From DATFRX01 sp035630615 (GTDB lineage: Bacteria; Actinomycetota; Actinomycetes; Propionibacteriales; Nocardioidaceae), in NCBI GenBank assembly GCA_035630615.1, contig DASQKI010000066.1:1-15180 (forward strand): a stretch of DNA of 15,180 bases. Direction: 5' to 3'. The translations under genes were made by a program, and so were the position numbers. Shown in pieces: positions 9,613 to 15,180 of the stretch (the first letter of the stretch is position 1; each line of letters starts with the position of its first letter). The notes under the pieces were generated by a model that searched no databases, was not told the DNA's origin, and saw only the letters and a list, made by a program, of their open reading frames with translations.

Positions 9613-10460
9613 GCCGACTCCGTCGACGCGCCGGCGGCAGCGAGGTCGTGCCGGTGATCCCAGCAGATCGTCGCGGAGTCCGCCACCAGTCGGTGGGCGC
9701 GTGCGTCGTCGAGGGGAGCGCCGGTCAGGATCGCGAGGACGAACTCCGGCTCACCCGCCGGTCGCACGAGGCCGACATCGTGGCAGACCCCGTCGAACCA
9801 ACCGGTCTTGTGGGCGAAGTAGGTGCCCGCGGGCAGGCCGGCAGCGGCGGCGTCGGCGTGCTCGCATCGGGCCAGGATCGCCTCGATCCGCTCGCACGAC
9901 TCAGACCCGGCGAGCTCGCGTCGGGCCAGCGCACCGACCACGGAGGCGAGGTCGGCCGCCGTGACGGTGTTGGTCAGTCCCGCCGTCATCGCCGGCTCGT
10001 CCTGGATGCCGCGTTCGACCCGCGCCGTCGTCGCGCCGGCGGCGGTATAGACCGCGTTGACCGCGTCGATGCCGACCCGGTCGAGCAGCAGGTTGGTCGC
10101 GAGATTGCTGGACCGGACGATGGCCCGCTCGGCCAGCCACCCGAGCGACGCTGACCGACCCAGCCGCTCCCACGGGAGCTCGTCGTTGTCGTAGTCCGGC
10201 GTCGTCTCGTACGTCTGGCCCGTCACCATCGACGGCAGCACCGCTCGTACGGGGAGCTCTTCTCCGAGCTCGATCCGACCGGCGTCGACGGCGCGAAGCA
10301 GCGCGGTGACGAGAGCCAGCTTCATCGTGCTGGCGGCCGGATGAACCCGGTCGGCCTCGCGGCTCAGCCAGGGTCGGCCGTCGACATCGCCCATCCACAC
10401 GGAGATGGTCGCGTCGTTGTCCCGGGCCAGGGCATCGAGCGCCTCTACAGGGGTCGGCAC
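9609..10460 (-). CDS. Cytoplasmic class-A-beta-lactamase-like serine hydrolase
   Basis: The 283-residue protein has the active-site motifs of penicillin-recognising enzymes: SxxK as S44-T-M-K47, SxN as S117-S-N119, and HKTG with K218-T-G220. An acidic residue near ERGIQDEP (149-156) may match the omega-loop glutamate of class A beta-lactamases. It has no signal peptide, so a periplasmic or extracellular drug-resistance role is unlikely. The GTG start has AGGA eight bases upstream. It opens a chain of four ATGA-coupled genes with a dipeptide epimerase and an NlpC/P60 peptidase. I infer it acts on cytoplasmic murein peptides, perhaps as a carboxypeptidase or amidase. A misannotated resistance gene is the main risk for automatic pipelines. 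Confidence 0.82.
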   Translation of the reverse strand: MPTPVEALDALARDNDATISVWMGDVDGRPWLSREADRVHPAASTMKLALVTALLRAVDAGRIELGEELPVRAVLPSMVTGQTYETTPDYDNDELPWERLGRSASLGWLAERAIVRSSNLATNLLLDRVGIDAVNAVYTAAGATTARVERGIQDEPAMTAGLTNTVTAADLASVVGALARRELAGSESCERIEAILARCEHADAAAAGLPAGTYFAHKTGWFDGVCHDVGLVRPAGEPEFVLAILTGAPLDDARAHRLVADSATICWDHRHDLAAAGASTESA

Positions 10461-10492
10461 CGGCCCATCCTAGGCATCGACCCCGGCCACCC

Positions 10493-11920
10493 TTAGCCCT
10501 CGAGGTCGCTCGGATCGCGCATGAACGTGCGCCGAGCGCGAATGGCCCGATTGGCGAACCACGTGATGAGCCACAGCACGACGCCCAGGAGCAGCAGCCA
10601 GAGAGCGACTTCGTATTGCCGTTCGTCGCGGTCGGTCCAGGGGCCGACGAAGAACGCGCAGACGATCGCGCCGATGATCGGAATCACCGTCGGCGCTCGG
10701 AACTGCGGCCCTTCGACGCGGTCCTTGCGGAGCACGAGGACGGCGATGTTGACGACGGTGAAGACGGCGAGCAACAGCAGCGCCGTCGTCCCACCGAGCA
10801 CTGACACGACGTCGTCGGAGTCTGACGTCTGCGTGACGTAGATGATCAGGCCGAGCGCGATCAGGGTCGTGAAGATGATCGACGCCCACGGCGTGCGCCG
10901 CGTCGGGTGCACCTTGCTCAGGAACGGCGGCAGCACCTGCTGGTTGGCCATGCCATAGAGCAGCCGGCTCGCCATCAGCATGTTGATCAGCGCCGAGTTG
11001 GCGACCGCGAACATGGCGATGAACGGGAAGAGGTCGTCGATCGGGATGTCCGGCGCACCGCGCTGCACGATCAGGGTCAGCGAGGTGTCGCCGGCAGCCT
11101 CGAGGTCACCGACGGGCACGACGGCAACCGCGGATATCGCCACGAGCACGTAGATCACTCCGGTGATCGACAGGCCGGACAGCATGATCTTCGGGAAGAT
11201 GCGACTCGGATCGCGAGTCTCTTCGGCCATGTTGACCGAGTCTTCGAAACCGACCATGGCGAAGAACGCCAACGTGGTGGCTGCGGTGACGGAGATGAAC
11301 GCGCTTTTGTCCTCCGCCGTGTCGAAGGCGACGACCCGGCCGAAATCGGCATCGCCCTGGAAGACGACCCAGAAGCCGACCATGATCACCAGCAGCAGGC
11401 CCGAGAGCTCGACCAGCGTGAGGACGACGTTGGCCTTGACGCTCTCGCCGACGCCGCGGAAGTTGATCATCGCGATGAGGACCATGAAGCCGAGGGCGAT
11501 GAGCGTGACCGCGTCGGCGCCGAGGCTGTCCTCCCAGCCGAAGCCCTTGACGAAGTTGGACGAGAACGCCCGGGACGCTGTCGATGCGGACGTGACCCCC
11601 GAGCACATCACGGTGAAGCAGACGAGGAACGTCACGAAGTGGATGCCGAACGCCTTGTGCGTATATAGCGCGGCCCCGGCCGCCTGGGGATATTTCGTCA
11701 CCAGCTCCAGGTAGGAGAACGCCGTCAGCATCGCGACGGCGAAGGCCACCAGGAACGGCACCCACGCCGCGCCGCCGACCTCGGCGGCGACCGAGCCAGT
11801 CAGGGCGTAGACCCCGGTGCCGAGAATGTCGCCGACGATGAAGAGCAGCAGAAGCCTCGGTCCCATGACCCGCCTGAGCTCGGGCTGGCTCCGCGCCTGG
11901 TCTTGAACCGTCTCGCTCAT
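10493..11920 (-). CDS. APC-family amino acid permease
   Basis: The 475-residue protein has about twelve hydrophobic segments and belongs to the amino acid-polyamine-organocation transporters. Supporting signatures are the substrate-site loop in TM1 (GDILGTGVYALTG) and GFEDSVNMAEETRDPSR, the conserved loop after TM6. The ATG at 11920 has AGGAGA six bases upstream; the frame continues upstream into unrelated low-complexity sequence. Only 32 bases separate its stop from the serine hydrolase start, so it is probably the first gene of the murein-peptide operon. It might import amino acids or wall-derived D-amino acids or small peptides. Substrate cannot be read from the sequence. Confidence 0.88.
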   Translation of the reverse strand: MSETVQDQARSQPELRRVMGPRLLLLFIVGDILGTGVYALTGSVAAEVGGAAWVPFLVAFAVAMLTAFSYLELVTKYPQAAGAALYTHKAFGIHFVTFLVCFTVMCSGVTSASTASRAFSSNFVKGFGWEDSLGADAVTLIALGFMVLIAMINFRGVGESVKANVVLTLVELSGLLLVIMVGFWVVFQGDADFGRVVAFDTAEDKSAFISVTAATTLAFFAMVGFEDSVNMAEETRDPSRIFPKIMLSGLSITGVIYVLVAISAVAVVPVGDLEAAGDTSLTLIVQRGAPDIPIDDLFPFIAMFAVANSALINMLMASRLLYGMANQQVLPPFLSKVHPTRRTPWASIIFTTLIALGLIIYVTQTSDSDDVVSVLGGTTALLLLAVFTVVNIAVLVLRKDRVEGPQFRAPTVIPIIGAIVCAFFVGPWTDRDERQYEVALWLLLLGVVLWLITWFANRAIRARRTFMRDPSDLEG

Positions 11921-12045
11921 GGCATCTCCTCGCTCCCGCGGACCACGGCTTTGTGGCTGATTGATGCTGAAACACCCTGTCGTGATGCGCCTCAGAGGGC
12001 AAGGTTCCGATGCATATGTTCGATTCGTCGGAGCCGTACGCCGGA
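11921..12045 (-). other. Upstream region of the permease operon
   Basis: These 125 bases separate the oxidoreductase stop from the permease start and should hold the operon promoter. The only pattern noted is TCGAACATATG (minus strand, 12012-12022). Its left half, TCGAAC, equals half of an actinobacterial SOS (LexA) box, but the right half does not match. No convincing -35/-10 pair is visible. Confidence 0.3.
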
Positions 12046-12939
12046 TCAGGACCGGTCGGCGTCCATCCGATGCTGGGCGTCGGCCAGCAGGCGTACGACG
12101 TGGGCGCCGAGCCGGACGTCGCACGGATGGTCGGTACGGCCGGCGCGGACGTTCGCGACCAACTCGGAGACAGCGATCGTGTACGCCTCGGTCGCCGTGG
12201 AGGTCGCGGCCGGCATCGCCGACGTCCCCGGATCGCCCCAGAGGGTCAGGGACGATCCACCGGCGTCTAGCGGTGCCGACAGCGTCACCGTTGCGGTGCT
12301 CGTCGCGCCACTCTCGTGATGCGCCACGAGATGAACGACGTCGCGGGCGCCGGCATCGGCGGTGAGGCGGGTTACGGGCCCGAGCGTCGCCGTCACCGTC
12401 GCGAGCACGTGCGGCCCCACGTCCCACAGCCCACCCTTCTCGCGGCGCCACGGCGACTCGCTGAACGGGCCGTCCGGCACGAACGCCGTGCCCAGCCACA
12501 CCGCCCACCCGCCGTACCACGACTCCGATCGCACCACGTCGAACCAGGCCCGGCGCTCGGGCATGAATCGAGTGGTGAAGAAGACGATCGAGGCGACACC
12601 GGTCGTCGTCACCGCCTCGACCAACCGGTCGGCGGCGCCGACCTCGGTGGCGATCGGCTTCTCGAGCAGGAGATGCCGGCCGGAGCGGGCCGCCCGCTCG
12701 GCTAGCCCGACCTGTACGTCGGGGGGTACGGCGAACGCCATCGCGTCGACCGCCTCGATCAGAGCATCGAGGTCGTCGTACACGGCGGCACCGGCGGCGG
12801 TTGCCGCAACGGCTGCCTTCGCCGGGTCGCGTCCCCACACGCCGATCAACTCGGAGTCGGGAGACGCGGCCAGCGCGGCGGCGTGGACGGTCCGGGCCCA
12901 GTGGCCGGTGCCGACCAACCCGAACCGTAGGGCTGTCAT
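12046..12939 (-). CDS. Gfo/Idh/MocA-family oxidoreductase
   Basis: This 297-residue NAD(P)-dependent dehydrogenase of the Gfo/Idh/MocA type typically oxidises or reduces sugars and inositol derivatives. The Rossmann fold starts with GLVGTGHWA (7-15), and the conserved EKP is E93-K94-P95. The catalytic-site segment GGLWDVGPHVL supplies D173 and H177. It is somewhat short for the family (usually 330-390), with a reduced C-terminal sheet region. GGGAAG precedes the ATG. It follows the MBL-fold gene on the same strand with a hairpin between them. Substrate is unknown. Confidence 0.87.
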   Translation of the reverse strand: MTALRFGLVGTGHWARTVHAAALAASPDSELIGVWGRDPAKAAVAATAAGAAVYDDLDALIEAVDAMAFAVPPDVQVGLAERAARSGRHLLLEKPIATEVGAADRLVEAVTTTGVASIVFFTTRFMPERRAWFDVVRSESWYGGWAVWLGTAFVPDGPFSESPWRREKGGLWDVGPHVLATVTATLGPVTRLTADAGARDVVHLVAHHESGATSTATVTLSAPLDAGGSSLTLWGDPGTSAMPAATSTATEAYTIAVSELVANVRAGRTDHPCDVRLGAHVVRLLADAQHRMDADRS

Positions 12940-12959
12940 CGCGCGCTCGCTTCCCGGAT

Positions 12960-12985
12960 TAGTGCCGAGCTGCGGGCTAGCACTA
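12960..12985 (-). terminator. Hairpin between MBL-fold and oxidoreductase genes
   Basis: TAGTGC (12960-12965) pairs with GCACTA (12980-12985), with an inner AGC/GCT extension and a TGCGG loop. The stem includes the TAG stop (12983-12985) of the upstream MBL-fold gene. There is no U-tract. It could be a weak terminator or attenuator that lowers read-through into the oxidoreductase. Confidence 0.35.
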
Positions 12986-13639
12986 CCAGCCCCTGGCCTT
13001 CCACTCGGGGAGGTGTGGGCGCTCCGCGCCGAGCGTGGTGTCGTCGCCGTGGCCCGGGTAGACCCACGTCTCGTCGGGCAGCCGCTCGAAGAGCTTGGTG
13101 CTCACGTCGTGAAACAGCGACGTGAAGTGGTCGGCCGAGCCGTGGGTGTTGCCGACGCCGCCGGGGAACAGGCTGTCGCCGGTGAACACATGCGGCGTCC
13201 CCTCGGGATCGTCATAGAGCAGCGCGATCGATCCAGGTGTGTGTCCGACGAGGTGGACGACCTCGAGCTCGGATCGACCGACCGCGACGCAATCACCGTC
13301 GGCGACCCGCTCGACGACGTCGACCGGCAACTCGTCGGCATCGTCGGCACCGGCCACCGTGACGGCGTCCGTCGCGCTGACGACCGCCGGCAGTGCCTGC
13401 CAGTGGTCGGCGTGCTGGTGCGTCGTGATGACCCGACGCAACCCGCCGTCGCCGATCACCCGGAGCAGGGTGTCCGGCTCGTCGGCGGCGTCGATCAGAA
13501 CCTGCTCGTCGGTGTGCCGGCAGCGCAACAGGTAGGCGTTGTTGTCCATCGGGCCGACCGCGACCTTGGTGATGACGAGGTCGGGGAGCTCGCGTACCGC
13601 CGGCGTGCCGCCGACCGGGACGTGTCCGTGGTAGTTCAT
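12983..13639 (-). CDS. MBL-fold metallo-hydrolase, glyoxalase II-like
   Basis: The 218-residue metallo-beta-lactamase-fold hydrolase has a full two-metal site: HxHxDH as H74-Q-H76-A-D78-H79, then H133 (GHTPGS), D155 (FTGDSLFPGG) and H197 (YPGHGDDT). The pattern matches glyoxalase II-like thioester hydrolases rather than beta-lactamases or RNases. The ATG has AGGAG about nine bases upstream, and only 12 bases separate it from the stop of the preceding gene, so the two are co-transcribed. An MBL-fold gene beside uvrA is a familiar actinobacterial arrangement (also in Mycobacterium), and this supports orthology. Substrate is not known. Confidence 0.88.
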   Translation of the reverse strand: MNYHGHVPVGGTPAVRELPDLVITKVAVGPMDNNAYLLRCRHTDEQVLIDAADEPDTLLRVIGDGGLRRVITTHQHADHWQALPAVVSATDAVTVAGADDADELPVDVVERVADGDCVAVGRSELEVVHLVGHTPGSIALLYDDPEGTPHVFTGDSLFPGGVGNTHGSADHFTSLFHDVSTKLFERLPDETWVYPGHGDDTTLGAERPHLPEWKARGW

Positions 13640-13651
13640 GGGTCAGATCTC

Positions 13652-14374
13652 CTAGCGCCAGGATCCGATGTCGGGGAGTGGTCCGTCCGGCGCCACCCGC
13701 AGGTCGTGGCCGTCGTGGCGACCGGTGACCCACGCCAGCAGCGTCGTGACCGGACCCTCGACGATGCGCGCCCCGGGACTGTCGGAGGCGATCCGGGTGC
13801 CGGTGTCGGTCGCGTCGATGCCCAGCGGCTCGCCGGCCCGATCCGACAGTCCGCGACAGGCGTGCGAGAGGAACGCCGCGGCCCACACGGTAGGCCAACG
13901 GTCGAATCCGTAGCCGACGTCGAGGTCGGTGTGATGGATTTCGAGCTCCCCGAGCCGCAGCAGCGGCACCAGTTCGACCGGAAAGCCGGGGTTGTCGAGG
14001 GTCCGAAACACGGTCGCGCTCCAGTCAGTCAGCCGGTCGGCCTCTGCGGTGAAGCCCTGGTGCGTCTCGACGAGATCAGCGGTCATCTCGGCGGCGGAGC
14101 GGCCGGCGCCGGCCTCGATGTCGGTGTTGCGCTGGTCCTGTGAGGCATACATCGGCCGCTGCTCGCCGGTGCGGGCCGATACCAGCAGGATGGCCAGGCC
14201 GTCGGCGTTTCGGGCCAGATGCGTGACGACGTGGCCGCGGCTCCAGTCCGGCAGCGCCGATGGCGCCCGGAGGTCGGCGTCGGCTAGGGCTCGGACGTCG
14301 GTGAGCACGCGCTCGGTCGCGTCTCGGATCATGCTGAGCGAGTCGGCGGGGGCGAGGCTGACGTCCGGATCCAT
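13652..14374 (-). CDS. Maleylpyruvate isomerase-family (DinB-like) protein
   Basis: The 240-residue protein has the mycothiol-dependent maleylpyruvate isomerase N-terminal fold, a DinB-like four-helix bundle. The metal-binding pattern is visible as H52 in SRGHVVTHLARN and E143 with H147/H148 in RLGELEIHHTDLDVG. Family members are mycothiol-dependent enzymes, and most actinobacterial paralogues are uncharacterised. The ATG at 14374 was chosen over a longer frame (to 14449) because TACGGT, a -10-like box, lies exactly seven bases upstream, suggesting a leaderless transcript. The extension would also run into the uvrA promoter. It is the first gene of the pair with the MBL-fold hydrolase, so together they may form a thiol-linked detoxification unit. 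Confidence 0.82.
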   Translation of the reverse strand: MDPDVSLAPADSLSMIRDATERVLTDVRALADADLRAPSALPDWSRGHVVTHLARNADGLAILLVSARTGEQRPMYASQDQRNTDIEAGAGRSAAEMTADLVETHQGFTAEADRLTDWSATVFRTLDNPGFPVELVPLLRLGELEIHHTDLDVGYGFDRWPTVWAAAFLSHACRGLSDRAGEPLGIDATDTGTRIASDSPGARIVEGPVTTLLAWVTGRHDGHDLRVAPDGPLPDIGSWR

Positions 14375-14484
14375 GCGGCCCACCGTACTCACCCCGTGAC
14401 AGAGCGGAAGCCTTTGTCGGACCCCCTGGTTAGCATGATCGAGCGGCATCCAGTGTTCTTCGACAATCCGGGAGAATAAGCCTC
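14375..14484. promoter_or_regulatory. Divergent promoter region of the isomerase-like gene and uvrA
   Basis: Toward the isomerase-like gene there is a minus-strand -10-like TACGGT (14382-14387), seven bases before its ATG. Toward uvrA there is TAGCAT (14431-14436), a possible -10 without a good -35, followed by GGGAGA (14470-14475) as the ribosome-binding site. I looked for a LexA box and found only GTTC at 14454-14457 without its partner half-site. Confidence 0.4.
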
Positions 14485-15180
14485 GTGGCCGACCGTCTCA
14501 TCGTGCGCGGCGCGCGCGAGCACAACCTCAAGGACGTCTCCCTCGACCTGCCCCGAGACGCCCTGATCGTGTTCACCGGCCTGTCCGGCTCCGGGAAGTC
14601 GAGTCTGGCCTTCGACACGATCTTCGCCGAGGGCCAGCGACGTTATGTCGAGTCGCTGTCGGCTTACGCCCGGCAGTTCCTCGGCCAGATGGACAAGCCC
14701 GACGTCGACTTCATCGAGGGCCTGTCGCCGGCGGTGTCGATCGACCAAAAGTCGACGTCGCGCAACCCGCGGTCGACGGTCGGCACCATCACCGAGGTCT
14801 ACGACTATCTCCGGCTGCTCTACGCCCGGGCCGGTCGACCGCACTGTCCGACCTGCGGCGAGCTGATCTCGAAGCAGACGCCGCAGCAGATCGTCGACCG
14901 GGTCCTCGAGCTCGACGAGGGCACCCGGTTCCAGGTGGTGTCGCCGATCATCCGCGGCCGCAAGGGCGAATACGTCGACCTGTTCCGCCAACTCCAGACC
15001 CAGGGCTTCAGCCGAGTCCGGGTCGACGGCGAGATCTACCCGCTCACCGACCCGCCGAAGCTCGACAAGCAAAAGAAGCACACGATCGAGGCGGTCATCG
15101 ACCGGCTGGCGGTCAAGGCGTCGGCCAAGCGCCGGCTCACCGACTCCGTCGAGACCGCGCTCGGCCTTGCCGGCGGCATC
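14485..15180 (+). CDS. uvrA: UvrABC system protein A, N-terminal part (runs off right edge)
   Basis: UvrA is the ATPase that first recognises bulky DNA lesions and loads UvrB. The 232 residues present show the family start RLIVRGAREHNLKDV, Walker A GLSGSGKSS (32-40), and RRYVESLSAYARQFLGQMDKP (52-72). They continue through the SPAVSIDQKSTSRNPRSTVGT block (81-101) into the UvrB-binding region. CPTCG is at 121-125. Full-length UvrA is about 950 residues, so most of the gene lies beyond the window. The GTG at 14485 has GGGAGA about nine bases upstream. It is divergent from the isomerase-like gene. Confidence 0.95.
   Translation, partial: MADRLIVRGAREHNLKDVSLDLPRDALIVFTGLSGSGKSSLAFDTIFAEGQRRYVESLSAYARQFLGQMDKPDVDFIEGLSPAVSIDQKSTSRNPRSTVGTITEVYDYLRLLYARAGRPHCPTCGELISKQTPQQIVDRVLELDEGTRFQVVSPIIRGRKGEYVDLFRQLQTQGFSRVRVDGEIYPLTDPPKLDKQKKHTIEAVIDRLAVKASAKRRLTDSVETALGLAGGI

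Noticed and set aside
9609..10460. Beta-lactam resistance gene
   Set aside because: The motifs fit the fold, but there is no secretion signal and the operon context is peptide salvage, so resistance is not the best reading.
12009..12024. Possible LexA/SOS box upstream of the permease
   Set aside because: Only one half (TCGAAC on the minus strand) matches the actinobacterial consensus. The second half has about one matching base, and an SOS link to a permease is unsupported.
11921..12838. N-terminal extension of the APC permease frame through the oxidoreductase gene
   Set aside because: The extension is Arg-rich with no permease similarity and overlaps a good Gfo/Idh/MocA gene. The ATG at 11920 has a strong ribosome-binding site.
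14445..14465. Possible SOS box upstream of uvrA
   Set aside because: GTTC is present at 14454-14457 but the facing GAAC half-site is missing, so I do not call a LexA site although uvrA is often SOS-regulated.

Overview
The window is high-GC DNA with several GTG starts, very tight gene packing, ATGA gene overlaps and promoters that look leaderless. Its gene content is typical of an actinomycete: UvrB and UvrA at the two ends, a TerC-family protein, a 67K-type SppA, an MBL-fold hydrolase and a maleylpyruvate isomerase-like protein beside uvrA. I cannot place the organism below that level. There are no tRNAs, rRNAs, CRISPR arrays or insertion sequences. The largest stretch without a gene is 248 bases, between sppA and terC.

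Left edge (1-2193). The first 236 bases encode, on the minus strand, the intact N-terminus of one UvrB. They are joined head to head, at an 8-base palindrome, to a plus-strand uvrB that lacks its own first ~40 codons and half of its Walker A motif. The two stretches are related but clearly different (about 77% identical over 83 bases). This is either a chimeric or fold-back assembly join or a genuine inverted rearrangement, and it should be settled first.

Region 2190-6899. A sulfotransferase-like gene (minus) overlaps the uvrB stop codon. It is divergent from a small MmcQ/YjbR-family gene (plus), which converges on sppA (minus). sppA is divergent from a terC-family membrane protein gene (plus). 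Between sppA and terC lies a convincing yybP-ykoY (Mn2+) riboswitch. The 3' strand of its closing helix is perfectly complementary to the terC ribosome-binding site, which gives a simple switch controlling translation.

Region 6906-11920 (all minus). An APC amino-acid permease is followed by a cytoplasmic class-A-beta-lactamase-like serine hydrolase, an L-Ala-D/L-Glu (dipeptide) epimerase, an SH3-NlpC/P60 endopeptidase and a two-domain VOC/glyoxalase protein. The last four overlap successively by ATGA. Epimerase plus NlpC/P60 is the core of the Bacillus ykf-type murein-peptide recycling pathway, so this looks like a cytoplasmic cell-wall peptide salvage operon with a serine hydrolase in place of the usual LD-carboxypeptidase.

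Region 12046-15180. A Gfo/Idh/MocA oxidoreductase, an MBL-fold (glyoxalase II-like) hydrolase and a maleylpyruvate isomerase-like protein (all minus) are divergent from uvrA (plus), which runs off the right edge.
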